A stretch of DNA of 64,000 nt from Alphaproteobacteria bacterium (GTDB lineage: Bacteria; Pseudomonadota; Alphaproteobacteria; Thalassobaculales; Thalassobaculaceae), in contig JANSYS010000001.1 of assembly GCA_024742275.1 (NCBI GenBank), positions 186,001 to 250,000 on the forward strand, written 5' to 3'. Shown one piece after another: positions 9,053 through 17,670 of the stretch (positions are counted from its first letter, which is position 1; each line of letters starts with the position of its first letter). The notes under the pieces were generated by a model. It was not told the DNA's origin. It saw only the letters and a program-made list of their open reading frames with translations, and did no database searches. Both the position numbers and the translations under genes were made by a program.

Positions 9053-10300
9053 TCAGCTCACGATCTCAGCCGCTTCCACCACCGCCTGGAACAGGACGTC
9101 GGTGCCGGCCCGCGCCCAGTCGGGGGTAATTTCCTCGGCCTCGTTGTGGCTCAATCCGTCGACGCACGGGCACATCACCATGGCCGTCGGCGCCACCCGA
9201 TTGATCCAGCAGGCATCGTGCCCGGCGCCCGAAACGAGGTTGCGATGGCTGTATCCAAGCCGTTCCGCCGCCTCGCGGATCATGGTCACGCAGCCTTGGT
9301 CGAACTCGACGGGGTCGAACCCGCCAACCTTCTCCACTTCGAGCGTGAGGCCGATCTCGTCGCAGATCTCCCGCGCCCCGTCCTTGAGCCGGGTCTCCAT
9401 GTCGTCGATGACGGCCTTGTCGGGCGATCGGAAATCGACGGTGAACACCGCGCGGCCGGGAATGATGTTTCGGGAGTTCGGGTAGACCTCGCAGTGACCG
9501 ATGGCGCCGACCGCGTGCGGCGCATGGCTCCAGGCGATCTCGTCTACGAGTTGGGTGATACGCGCCATGCCGAGACCGGCATTGACCCGCATCGGCATCG
9601 GCGTCGACCCGGTATGGCTTTCCTTTCCGGTCACCGTCAGCTGCAACCAGCTCAAGCCCTGGCCGTGGGTGACAACGCCAATATCCTTGCCCTCGGCCTC
9701 CAAGATCGGCCCCTGCTCGATATGCAGCTCGAAGAACGCCTTCATCTTTCGGGCGCCGACCTCTTCGTCGCCGACCCAGCCGATACGCTTGAGTTCGTCA
9801 CCGAAGCTCTTGCCTTCCCGGTCGGTCCGCCCGTAGGCCCAGTCCAGCGTGTGGATCCCGGCGAACACGCCGGACGCCATCATTGCCGGAGCGAAGCGCG
9901 TCCCTTCCTCGTTCGTCCAGTTGACAACGACGATCGGGTGCTTCGTCTTGACCCCGGCCTCGTTCAACGTTCGAACGACCTCCAAAGCCCCGAGGACCCC
10001 GAGCACCCCGTCGTACTTGCCGCCCGTCGGTTGCGTATCCAGGTGACTGCCGACATAGACCGGCAACGCATCGGGATCGGTTCCCTCGCGCCGGAAGAAC
10101 ATGTTCCCGGCCTTATCGACGCCCATGGTGCAGCCCTCGGCCTCGCACCATTTCTGGAACAGCGAACGCCCCTCCGCGTCCTCATCCGTGAGAGTCTGGC
10201 GATTGTTGCCTCCGGCGATACCAGGACCGATTTTCGCCATCTCCATCAGGCTGTCCCACAGCCGATCGCCATTGATCCGCAGGTTGCTGGCCGACGCCAT
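9053..10300 (-). CDS. N-carbamoyl-beta-alanine amidohydrolase (M20 Zn hydrolase)
   Basis: A 415-residue M20-family amidase that would cleave N-carbamoyl-beta-alanine to beta-alanine, CO2 and ammonia, the last step of the reductive pyrimidine pathway. Motifs: GSHLDTQPTGGKYDG, NWTNEEGTRFAP (metal and catalytic acids), ELHIEQGPILE and VSGAGHDAC. The family includes beta-ureidopropionase, L-carbamoylase and allantoate amidohydrolase; linkage to dihydropyrimidinase, preTA and rutR favours the first. ATG at 10300 was preferred to an upstream codon because it gives the family N-terminus. First gene of the minus-strand operon, directly behind the RutR box. Confidence 0.88.
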   Translation of the reverse strand: MASASNLRINGDRLWDSLMEMAKIGPGIAGGNNRQTLTDEDAEGRSLFQKWCEAEGCTMGVDKAGNMFFRREGTDPDALPVYVGSHLDTQPTGGKYDGVLGVLGALEVVRTLNEAGVKTKHPIVVVNWTNEEGTRFAPAMMASGVFAGIHTLDWAYGRTDREGKSFGDELKRIGWVGDEEVGARKMKAFFELHIEQGPILEAEGKDIGVVTHGQGLSWLQLTVTGKESHTGSTPMPMRVNAGLGMARITQLVDEIAWSHAPHAVGAIGHCEVYPNSRNIIPGRAVFTVDFRSPDKAVIDDMETRLKDGAREICDEIGLTLEVEKVGGFDPVEFDQGCVTMIREAAERLGYSHRNLVSGAGHDACWINRVAPTAMVMCPCVDGLSHNEAEEITPDWARAGTDVLFQAVVEAAEIVS

Positions 10301-10402
10301 TTCCGACTCCCTCTCTCCACCGGGAGTCCGCCCGCCCGCTAAGGGGCCCACCATGATCGGGGGTTGCGGGCCGCGCGACTTCCGCTTGTAATCGAAGTGA
10401 CC

Positions 10403-10418
10403 TTTACCAAATGGTCAA
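10403..10418. promoter_or_regulatory. RutR operator, near-perfect palindrome
   Basis: TTTACCA-AA-TGGTCAA differs from the known RutR box (TTGACCA, two bases, TGGTCAA) at one of 14 fixed positions. It lies in the 230-base divergent gap between the carbamoylase gene and rutR, the place where RutR would control both its own gene and the pyrimidine operon. In E. coli RutR binding is released by uracil or thymine. Confidence 0.8.
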
Positions 10419-10530
10419 AAACTAGGCTAACAGGCCAGGAAGGCCGGTCAAGGACATAGTTTGCGCGTCACCTGCCTGATTTTTGTGCAATATCATGCGC
10501 CTACCGCATATGGATTGATAACGGACACAC

Positions 10531-11166
10531 ATGGCCCGCGCTGCTGAAACACGACGCCGAACCCGTATTCAGGAAGAAAAAGAGACCCTTATTCTCGCGT
10601 CCGCCCTGGCGGTCTTCGCCCAGAATGGATTCGCGGGCACGACGCTGGACGACATCGCCCGTTTGGCAGGCATGTCGAAGCCGAACCTGATCTATTATTT
10701 CGCCAGCAAGGAAGAGATCTATCGGGCGGTCCTCGGCCGCACCCTGGAGACCTGGCTGGAACCGCTCATCGCACTCGATCCCTCCGGCGAGCCGCTGGCG
10801 GAGATTCGCGGCTATATTCGCCGCAAGCTGGAGATATCCCGCGACCGTCCGCAGGAATCCCGTCTCTTCGCCGGCGAGATCCTGGCCGGCGCACCGCTGA
10901 TCCGCGATGCGCTGGAAGCCGACCTGAAGAACCTCGTCGATGAGAAGGTAGCGGTCATTCGCGGCTGGATCGCCGACGGCAAGCTGGCCGATCACGATCC
11001 CTACCACCTGATCTTCGCGATCTGGGCGACCACCCAGCATTACGCCGATTTCGACGTCCAGGTTCAATCCGTTCTCGGAAAGGGCATTGACGAGGCGTCG
11101 CGCTATGCCGGCGCGGAGCGGTTCATGGAAGACGTGATTCTAGGTGGGTTGAGGCCGGACAGTTAA
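10531..11166 (+). CDS. rutR: TetR-family pyrimidine-responsive regulator RutR
   Basis: A 211-residue TetR repressor matching RutR along its whole length. The N-terminal HTH (residues ~20-65) contains FAGTTLDDIARLAGMSK and LIYYFASKEEIY. The ligand domain keeps RutR-type strings such as RRKLEISRDRPQESRLF, EILAGAPL and IFAIWATTQHYADF. RutR senses uracil/thymine. Its gene is divergent from the carbamoylase-dihydropyrimidinase-importer operon and a RutR box lies between them, so local control and autoregulation are likely. Start ATG at 10531 has only a weak upstream ribosome-binding sequence. Confidence 0.92.
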   Translation: MARAAETRRRTRIQEEKETLILASALAVFAQNGFAGTTLDDIARLAGMSKPNLIYYFASKEEIYRAVLGRTLETWLEPLIALDPSGEPLAEIRGYIRRKLEISRDRPQESRLFAGEILAGAPLIRDALEADLKNLVDEKVAVIRGWIADGKLADHDPYHLIFAIWATTQHYADFDVQVQSVLGKGIDEASRYAGAERFMEDVILGGLRPDS

Positions 11167-11243
11167 CCGAGCCGATGCTTCTTCCTTCACGCCCCAGGCA
11201 TCAAACGTCTCGGATACTCTAGGGCCCCTGTTCCGCGTCCAGG

Positions 11244-12158
11244 TTAACGCGCCGCGTCGCGGTTCAGCACCAGCATCAGCAGCGCCAAGACCGTGGCCGC
11301 GACGCCCAGCAAGACCGGCGGTTCCACCCATCCGTGGCCGCTCAGGCCCTCAAGCACGATAACCACCGTCGGGATCAGGTAGCCGTAGGCCATAACCTTG
11401 GCCGCCGGCAGGCGAAGCGCGCCGTAGCGCATCAGGAAGAAGGTCACCGCCGAAGCGAAGACCGAGATGTAGACGGCTGTGATCCAAACGATCGGCGGCA
11501 GGGCCATCCAGTCCGTGCGAAGAATGGCCGGCATCGCGTAGATGCCGACGACAAGAAATCCGCCCAGAACGGTCCAGAGGGTAAACAGTTTGCCGCTTTC
11601 GCCCCGGTTCAGGATCGTGATCAGCGGAATGTAAATCGCGTGGCAAACGCAAGCGCCGAGGAAGATCAGCTCGCCCGTGCCCAGATCGAACGCCAACATC
11701 GCGTCGACGTCGCCGCGGAAGACTACCCAGATCGCGCCGCCCGCCGCCAACAGCAGACTGGCGCCGACGAGCAGGCCGATACCCTGGCGCAGCAGCAGCA
11801 GTCCGAACAGGGCGGTCATCAGCGGTGTCATCGTGAAGACCGCCGCCAAGCTTACCGGGTCGGTGAGGCGCAGCGCCTCGAACATCAGCACGAAATAGGA
11901 TCCGAGCAGTACACCGAGCACCAGAAACCGCCAGGGCGCCCGGACCGCGAGCTGACGCTCGCCCTTGCGACCCGCCAAGATCGCGCCGGTCATCACCGCC
12001 GCCGCCAGTCCGAAACGCAGAGCCGTCAGCGCCCCCGGATCGATATGCGGAGCGGTGAGGTGGCCGAGGGTGAAGGAACCGCTGATCAGCGTGGCGAACA
12101 GCAGCAGCGCCGCATGGCCCTTCAACGCCTCAACCCGGGCCGCCGCAGCGTCAGCCAT
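11244..12158 (-). CDS. DMT-superfamily transporter (EamA type)
   Basis: A 304-residue inner-membrane protein with about ten hydrophobic helices in two EamA-like halves. The typical half-ending pattern is seen at DPVSLAAVFTMTPLMTALFGLLLL and in the second half near YGALRLPAAKVMAYGYLIPT. DMT exporters move amino acids, nucleobases or other metabolites; the substrate cannot be read from sequence. It overlaps the end of the upstream epimerase gene by eight bases, so the two are co-transcribed. Lying next to rutR is not proof of a pyrimidine role. Confidence 0.8.
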   Translation of the reverse strand: MADAAAARVEALKGHAALLLFATLISGSFTLGHLTAPHIDPGALTALRFGLAAAVMTGAILAGRKGERQLAVRAPWRFLVLGVLLGSYFVLMFEALRLTDPVSLAAVFTMTPLMTALFGLLLLRQGIGLLVGASLLLAAGGAIWVVFRGDVDAMLAFDLGTGELIFLGACVCHAIYIPLITILNRGESGKLFTLWTVLGGFLVVGIYAMPAILRTDWMALPPIVWITAVYISVFASAVTFFLMRYGALRLPAAKVMAYGYLIPTVVIVLEGLSGHGWVEPPVLLGVAATVLALLMLVLNRDAAR

Positions 12159-13035
12159 GCAGGATCGCCTCCATCACGCCGGGCTCCTTCGACCGCCAAC
12201 CGAGCGCCGTTCGGGTCGAAGGCGCGTCCATGGTCTGGTCCAGTCCGTACCCTGCCGCCCAGGACCCGAGCTCCGCAATGGTCGCCTCAACGGTCCTCAC
12301 GACGGGCGCCGGCGCGCCGAGCCGTCGGGCAACCGCGTCGGCGATATCGCCGACGGCGACCCCGGTTTCGGAGACGCCGAGATAGTCCTTCCCCCCCTCG
12401 CCCCGCTCCAAAGCAAGCCGGTACAGCCGGGCCAAATCTCGCCGATGCACCAAGGGCCACCTGGTGTCTCTCGACTTGGTCACCATCGGCGCGTAGCCGC
12501 CGCGTGCCGCCTCGAAGAATGCGCCCAGAACACCGGCGCCAAAATCCCAAACCATCGCCGGATGCACGACCCTTGCCGCCAATCGTCCGTCCTCGAACAG
12601 CCGGCGCCGATGCGCGACCATGAAGGCGAAGTCCTCCAACGGATCGAAGGGCGAGCCCTCGACGGCCATCCGGTCGCCAACGGCTCCGTAAAGCCAGCAT
12701 CCTCCGGTGTAGACCAGCGGCAGCGCCGAACCGTGGAGCCGGACCCAGCCCTCTGCCCATCGAGAGACCGCATCGAGAAAGCCTGCCTCCGTCCGCGCCA
12801 TATCCGCGTCGAACGTCGCCGCCGCGTGAATCACTGCATCAATCCGGTTCGGGTCTGGAAGCCACGAGTCGGCATTATCCAGATCGCCGCAAACCGCTTC
12901 GCAGCCGATGGCCGTGACCGTGTCGTGCGAGGACTTGCTGCGTGCCAGGGCGAGGACCTCGTGCCCGGCGCCCAGCAAGTCCCGCGCGACAGCCGAGCCG
13001 ATGAACCCGGTGCCGCCCGTCAGAAGGATCCGCAT
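12151..13035 (-). CDS. NAD-dependent epimerase/dehydratase family protein
   Basis: A 294-residue atypical or extended SDR. The N-terminal Rossmann motif is GGTGFIGSAVARDLL (residues ~6-20). The usual YxxxK is not clear: the expected region reads LVYTGGCWLYG, so this may be an atypical member acting as a redox sensor or reductase. ATG at 13035 was preferred to the GTG one codon earlier. Translation probably couples to the downstream DMT gene through the eight-base overlap. Specific substrate unknown. Confidence 0.7.
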   Translation of the reverse strand: MRILLTGGTGFIGSAVARDLLGAGHEVLALARSKSSHDTVTAIGCEAVCGDLDNADSWLPDPNRIDAVIHAAATFDADMARTEAGFLDAVSRWAEGWVRLHGSALPLVYTGGCWLYGAVGDRMAVEGSPFDPLEDFAFMVAHRRRLFEDGRLAARVVHPAMVWDFGAGVLGAFFEAARGGYAPMVTKSRDTRWPLVHRRDLARLYRLALERGEGGKDYLGVSETGVAVGDIADAVARRLGAPAPVVRTVEATIAELGSWAAGYGLDQTMDAPSTRTALGWRSKEPGVMEAILHG

Positions 13036-13110
13036 CACTCACCCGACTCTCTTGCCTTGGCGTCCGATAAGACACCCGAGAAGAGACATACCGCCGCGAA
13101 GGATATAAAA

Positions 13111-13126
13111 ACAAGACAAAACTTGT
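13111..13126. promoter_or_regulatory. Inverted repeat upstream of the epimerase gene
   Basis: ACAAG and CTTGT form a perfect 5-bp inverted repeat with a six-base spacer in an AT-rich patch about 80 bases before the epimerase start. It has the size of a dimer-binding operator. No regulator recognised. The remainder of the 13036-13286 gap shows nothing else that I can support. Confidence 0.3.
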
Positions 13127-13286
13127 GTTTTATGTCCTTCGCCATTGCAGCCTTCTCAGCCTGGAACGACCCTCCGCTCCAGCGCTGATGAGAAGCGGGA
13201 CGTAGGCCCCGACCTTAGAATTCGGCCATTGCCATTCCGAGACGCCGCCGTTCCCCGCAAAACCGCTGTCGCGCCCAAGAGCAGTC

Positions 13287-14594
13287 CTACTCCGCTGCGA
13301 CCGCCGACGGATTGTTCGGATGCTGGGTCCAGTTCCCATATTCGGCGGGAATGGTTCGCCCGGTCCGCGGATCTACAGTGCCGGCCGGAAGCTTTTCCAT
13401 CGTGATGCACCCGTCGACCGGACAGACGTTGACGCACAGATTGCAGGCAACGCACTCGGCATCGATCACCTCGAAATGCCGAACCCCATCCTTCATCGCC
13501 GTGATCGCTTGGTGCGAGGTATCCTCACAGGCGATATGACAGCGCCCGCACTTGATGCAGAGATCCTGGTCGATTCGCGCCTTGGCGACGTAGTTCAGGT
13601 TCAGGTACTGCCAGTCGGTGACGTTCGGCGTCGCAAGCCCGGTGAACGCGGCCGTATTCTCGTAGCCCTTGCCGTCCATCCAGCGGGACAGGCCATCGAT
13701 CATTTCGGTTACGATGCGGAAGCCGTAGGTCATGGCGGCGGTGCAGACCTGGACGTTTCCGGCACCCAGCGCCATGAACTCCGCAGCATCGCGCCACGTG
13801 GTCACGCCGCCGATGCCGGAGATCGGCAGACCGGCCGTTTCCGGGTCGCGGGCGATCTCGGCGACCATGTTGAGGGCGATCGGCTTGACCGCCGGACCGC
13901 AATAGCCGCCATGGCTTCCCTTGCCGTCGATCGTCGGCTCCGGCGCCATGAGGTCGAGATCGACGGAAGTGATCGAGCTGACCGTGTTGATCAATGACAC
14001 GGCGTCCGCGCCACCTGCCTTGGCGGCACGCGCCGGATAGCGAACATCGGTGATGTTCGGCGTCAGCTTGACGATCACCGGCATGCGGGTGTTCTGCTTG
14101 CACCAGCGGGTGACCATCTCGATGTATTCCGGCACCTGCCCGACCGCGGACCCCATGCCGCGCTCAGACATGCCGTGCGGGCAACCGAAATTCAGTTCGA
14201 CCCCATCGGCGCCCGTATCCTCCACCTGCTTGAGGATTTCGGTCCAGCAGACCTCCTCGCACGGCACCATCAGCGAGACCACCACCGCCCGATCGGGCCA
14301 GGCGCGTTTGACCGACTTGATCTCGTCCAGATTGGTCTGCAACGGGCGGTCGGTGATCAGCTCGATGTTGTTGAGGCCGAGGAGCCTGCGGTCGGCGCCC
14401 CAGATCGCGCCGTAGCGCGGGCCGTTGACGTTGACGACATGCGGGTCGAGACCGAGTGTCTTCCACACCACGCCGCCCCAGCCGGCCTGGAAAGCGCGGA
14501 CCACGTTGTACTCCTTGTCCGTCGGGGGCGCCGAGGCGAGCCAGAACGGATTTGGGGACTTGATGCCGACAAAGTCGCTGCGCAGATCTGCCAT
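13287..14594 (-). CDS. preA: NAD-dependent dihydropyrimidine dehydrogenase subunit PreA
   Basis: A 435-residue FMN/iron-sulfur subunit that, with PreT, interconverts uracil or thymine and the dihydro forms. Residues 1-~320 form a dihydroorotate-dehydrogenase-like FMN barrel, including VELNFGCPHGMSERGMG and VKLTPNITDV. The C-terminus carries two 4Fe-4S motifs: CIKCGRCHIAC and CVACNLCVNVC. The substrate-loop cysteine typical of these enzymes is probably in VPCEEVCW or GCPHG; I did not assign it. Gene lies 16 bases after preT. Confidence 0.93.
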   Translation of the reverse strand: MADLRSDFVGIKSPNPFWLASAPPTDKEYNVVRAFQAGWGGVVWKTLGLDPHVVNVNGPRYGAIWGADRRLLGLNNIELITDRPLQTNLDEIKSVKRAWPDRAVVVSLMVPCEEVCWTEILKQVEDTGADGVELNFGCPHGMSERGMGSAVGQVPEYIEMVTRWCKQNTRMPVIVKLTPNITDVRYPARAAKAGGADAVSLINTVSSITSVDLDLMAPEPTIDGKGSHGGYCGPAVKPIALNMVAEIARDPETAGLPISGIGGVTTWRDAAEFMALGAGNVQVCTAAMTYGFRIVTEMIDGLSRWMDGKGYENTAAFTGLATPNVTDWQYLNLNYVAKARIDQDLCIKCGRCHIACEDTSHQAITAMKDGVRHFEVIDAECVACNLCVNVCPVDGCITMEKLPAGTVDPRTGRTIPAEYGNWTQHPNNPSAVAAE

Positions 14595-14610
14595 GCTCTG
14601 GTCCTCCGTT

Positions 14611-15942
14611 TCACGCCGTCAGGGCGCGGTGAATGCTTTCTGCGGCGTCGCGGCCCTGGGCAACGGCGGTCACGGTCAGGTCTTCGCCCGCCGCCACGCA
14701 ATCCCCTCCGGCCCAGACGCCATCGACGCTGGTTCGGTACTCGGCGTCGACGACGATACGGCCGCGTTCGACCGCCGGTCCGTCGGGCGCTTCCAAGGTC
14801 TGTCCGATTGCCTTGAGGACGACGTCTGCCGGCACGAAGAATGTTTCACCGGTCCCTTCGAGACCGCCGGCACCCGCTCGGGTGTATTCGAACTCGACAC
14901 CGCGACGGTCCTCGTCCGCGACCACGCGGACCGGCCGAGCCCAATGCTTGATCCTGACTCCCCGCGTCTGCGCGAGATCCTGTTCGAAGCGGCTGGCGTT
15001 CATCGATTCCTGACCGCGCCGATAGACGATGGTGACGTCCTCCGCTCCCAGCAGTTTCGACTGCACCGCCGCATCGATCGCCGTCATACCGCCGCCGATG
15101 ACCACGACACGGCGCCCCACCGGCAGCGCCGACGGATCGGCCGCGCCGCGCAGGTCGGCGATGAAGTCGACCGCATCCCCGACGCCAACCAGATCCTCAC
15201 CCGGCGACTGCAGCGCATTGACGCCCGCGAGACCGATCGACAGGAAAACCGCGTCGTAGTCCCGCTTCAGATCGTCAAGCGACAGATCCCGGCCAAGCAT
15301 CCTACCGGTTTCCACGTCGATGTTTCCGATATCCAGAACGAAATCGACCTCGGCCTGGGCGAAACCGCCGGGCGTTTTGTAGGCGGCGATCCCGTACTCG
15401 TTCAGACCTCCGGCTTTCGGCTTGGCGTCGAACAGGGTGACGGCGTGTCCATGCAGCGCCAGACGATGGGCGCAGGCGAGGCCCGCCGGACCCGCGCCGA
15501 CGACGGCGATGCGCCGACCGGTCTCCGCCGCGGGCGTGTACGGATGGACGCTTTCGGCCATGAGATGATCCGTGGCGAAGCGCTGAAGTCTGCCGATCTC
15601 CACCGGCTTTCCCTCAGCGGCCTCGCGGACGCACGCCTCTTCGCACAGGGTTTCGGTCGGACATACCCGGGCGCACATGCCGCCTAGAATGTTCTGATCG
15701 AAGATGGTCTTCCCGGCGCCATCCGGATTGCCGGCGGCGATCTGCCGGATGAACATGGGAATATCGATCCCGGTCGGGCAGGCGGTGACGCAGGGCGCGT
15801 CATGGCAGAAGTAGCACCGGTCGGCGGCGACCGCGGCCTCGTGGCCGTCCAACGGCGGATGGAGATCGCCGAAATTTGCCGCTACCTGTTCGGACGTCAG
15901 CCTGCCGGCCTTCACGTCCGCTCCCTCAAATCCACGCGTCAT
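14611..15942 (-). CDS. preT: NAD-dependent dihydropyrimidine dehydrogenase subunit PreT
   Basis: A 443-residue flavoprotein that passes electrons between NADH and PreA. The N-terminal ~130 residues hold the cysteine-rich iron-sulfur domain (CYFCHDAPCVTACP, GGMCARVCPTETLCEEAC). A FAD-binding Rossmann motif follows (VVGAGPAGLACAHRL), then an NAD-binding motif (VVVIGGGMTAIDAA) and the C-terminal GGDCVAAGEDLTVTAVAQG. This order matches E. coli PreT and the N-terminal half of mammalian DPD. It is the first gene of preTA and diverges from a dehalogenase-like gene, with a RutR-like palindrome in between. Confidence 0.93.
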   Translation of the reverse strand: MTRGFEGADVKAGRLTSEQVAANFGDLHPPLDGHEAAVAADRCYFCHDAPCVTACPTGIDIPMFIRQIAAGNPDGAGKTIFDQNILGGMCARVCPTETLCEEACVREAAEGKPVEIGRLQRFATDHLMAESVHPYTPAAETGRRIAVVGAGPAGLACAHRLALHGHAVTLFDAKPKAGGLNEYGIAAYKTPGGFAQAEVDFVLDIGNIDVETGRMLGRDLSLDDLKRDYDAVFLSIGLAGVNALQSPGEDLVGVGDAVDFIADLRGAADPSALPVGRRVVVIGGGMTAIDAAVQSKLLGAEDVTIVYRRGQESMNASRFEQDLAQTRGVRIKHWARPVRVVADEDRRGVEFEYTRAGAGGLEGTGETFFVPADVVLKAIGQTLEAPDGPAVERGRIVVDAEYRTSVDGVWAGGDCVAAGEDLTVTAVAQGRDAAESIHRALTA

Positions 15943-15993
15943 GGCATTCTCCGATCGCCGGGCCTTTGAAAAAGCGTGCCTGGGGAAAAAAGT

Positions 15994-16009
15994 TTTATCA
16001 AGCGGTCAA
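15994..16009. promoter_or_regulatory. Candidate degenerate RutR box between preT and dehalogenase gene
   Basis: TTTATCA-AG-CGGTCAA matches 11 of 14 fixed positions of the RutR box and keeps the spacing. It lies in the divergent gap between preT and the dehalogenase-like gene, ending 18 bases before the latter's GTG start. A nearby CGGTCAA half-site also occurs near the main box at about 10445. Match is weaker than at 10403, so confidence is moderate. Confidence 0.5.
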
Positions 16010-16027
16010 ATTTATGGAGGATCGCCA

Positions 16028-16930
16028 GTGGGTTTTTTTGACGGCATGTCGCTGGAAACGATCGATATCGGTCCAAACCCATCGGACCCACGCCCCATCC
16101 GTCTGCGCCGTGGCGGCAGCGGTCCGCCGCTGCTCATGGTTCACGGCAACCCCCAAACCCATGCCATGTGGCACGCCGTGGCCCCGCGCCTCACCGACCG
16201 CTACTCGGTGGTTTGCCCCGATCTGCGAGGCTACGGCGGCAGCCACAAGCCGCCGGCGACGGCGGATCACGCTCCCTACGCCAAGCGCGAGATGGCACAG
16301 GATCTCGTCGACCTGATGACCCACCTCGGCTACGGGCGTTTTTCGCTGGTCGGCCATGACCGAGGGGCGCGCGTGTCCCATCGGCTGGCCATCGATCATG
16401 CGGAAAAGGTGGAGAAGCTGGCTCTGCTCGACATCGTGCCGACGATCGAGCATTTCGAGCGCGCCGATATGGCTTTCGCCCTGGGCTATTATCACTGGTT
16501 CTGGTTCGCCCAGCCTCACCCCTTCCCCGAAAACCTGATCGCCGCCGCCCCAGAAACCTGGTTCCGCGCCCATACCAACCGCGAACCGAAGGATGACGGG
16601 TTCTTTCATCCCGACGCGTTGGCCGACTATCTCGCCGCCGCGCGGGATCCGGAGATGATCCGGGGCATGTGCGAGGACTATCGGGCGGCCGCCACCATCG
16701 ATCTGATCCACGACCGCGAGAGCCGGGAGGCCGGGCGCCGGATCGGGTGCCCGCTTCTGGCCATGTGGGGGAGCAAGGGCAAGATCGGCGCGTGGTACGA
16801 CCCGGTATCGATTTGGGAGCGCTATTGCGATGGTCCGGTGACGGGTCGGGCCATCGATACGGGACACTATTTGGCCGAGGAGGATCCGGACGCCACGCTG
16901 GCGGCGCTGGTGCCGTTCCTCGCCGCCTGA
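16028..16930 (+). CDS. Alpha/beta hydrolase, haloacetate (fluoroacetate) dehalogenase-like
   Basis: A 300-residue alpha/beta hydrolase starting at GTG 16028, chosen because GGAGG lies seven bases upstream and upstream codons do not fit. It keeps the full fluoroacetate dehalogenase set at nearly the same numbering as the Rhodopseudomonas enzyme as I recall it: nucleophile D111 (GHDRGAR), carboxylate-binding R112 and R115, D135, halide-pocket H156, W157 and Y218, and catalytic H280 (TGHYLAEE). These enzymes hydrolyse haloacetates to glycolate. Related hydrolases exist, so activity is unproven. Divergent from preT. Confidence 0.75.
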   Translation: MGFFDGMSLETIDIGPNPSDPRPIRLRRGGSGPPLLMVHGNPQTHAMWHAVAPRLTDRYSVVCPDLRGYGGSHKPPATADHAPYAKREMAQDLVDLMTHLGYGRFSLVGHDRGARVSHRLAIDHAEKVEKLALLDIVPTIEHFERADMAFALGYYHWFWFAQPHPFPENLIAAAPETWFRAHTNREPKDDGFFHPDALADYLAAARDPEMIRGMCEDYRAAATIDLIHDRESREAGRRIGCPLLAMWGSKGKIGAWYDPVSIWERYCDGPVTGRAIDTGHYLAEEDPDATLAALVPFLAA

Positions 16931-17055
16931 CGAAGCGGCGCGGAAGCGGACGATGCGAGGCGTCCAACGCTTGCCGTCCTATCGTCCCTTCCCGCTTGTG
17001 CCGCCGGCCCGGAGCGGGTCTCATATCCGAAGGGCTCCGATGGGAGACGGGTTGG

Positions 17056-17661
17056 ATGTACCGATACCTGCTGATTGTCCGCTTCGTGCTGATCAACGTG
17101 GTGGCGGCAGCGCTGCTGCTGGGGATCTACTTTCAAGGCTGGCTCGCGGCGGTGATCGGTGGCGACCTCATCGAACTGTCGGCGATCATCGCCGTCGTCT
17201 TCGTCTACGGTTTCCTGTACTGCGCCTTGCGGGTGGGACAAACCAGTGGAGAGCTCGACGACGTGCGTTCGGGCGAGCCGGAAGACCAGTCCCCGGCAGG
17301 CTCCTACCTGGAGAAGGTGCGCTACACCCATGATCGGGAAAGCCTGCGTTCGGTGCTCCGGATGCGGCTCGGGCGGCGCATCGCCACCGTGCGCCACATC
17401 GCCAACTCCCTCGTCTTCCTCGGCCTGATCGGAACGGTGATCGGCTTCATCATCGCGCTGTCCGGGGTGGACCCAAGCCGGGCCGCCGACGCCGACAACG
17501 TGGCCGACATGGTGGCCACCCTGATCTCCGGGATGTCGGTCGCTCTGAATACGACGCTCGTCGGTGCGGTACTCTACGTCTGGCTGATCGTGAACTATCG
17601 TCTGCTGGCGAGCGGCACGGTCGACCTGCTGACCGACACCATAGACCGCGGCGACGGGTAG
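17056..17661 (+). CDS. MotA/TolQ/ExbB-like proton channel subunit
   Basis: A 201-residue inner-membrane protein. Helices appear at about residues 5-26, 40-60, 117-136 and 153-180, with a charged cytoplasmic stretch from 61 to 112. The last two helices carry the MotA/TolQ/ExbB signature: FLGLIGTVIGFIIALSG with T127, and ALNTTLVGAVLY with T166/T167, the threonines that line the proton path in this family. It is smaller than TolQ or MotA and has no tolR/exbD/tonB annotation partner nearby except the next two genes. First gene of a three-gene run. Role unknown. Confidence 0.75.
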   Translation: MYRYLLIVRFVLINVVAAALLLGIYFQGWLAAVIGGDLIELSAIIAVVFVYGFLYCALRVGQTSGELDDVRSGEPEDQSPAGSYLEKVRYTHDRESLRSVLRMRLGRRIATVRHIANSLVFLGLIGTVIGFIIALSGVDPSRAADADNVADMVATLISGMSVALNTTLVGAVLYVWLIVNYRLLASGTVDLLTDTIDRGDG

Positions 17662-17670
17662 GATCGCCCC

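Noticed and set aside
7229-10342. A 1037-codon plus-strand open frame over dihydropyrimidinase and carbamoylase
   Set aside because: No domain recognised, and the minus-strand genes here carry complete catalytic motifs, so this is a shadow frame.
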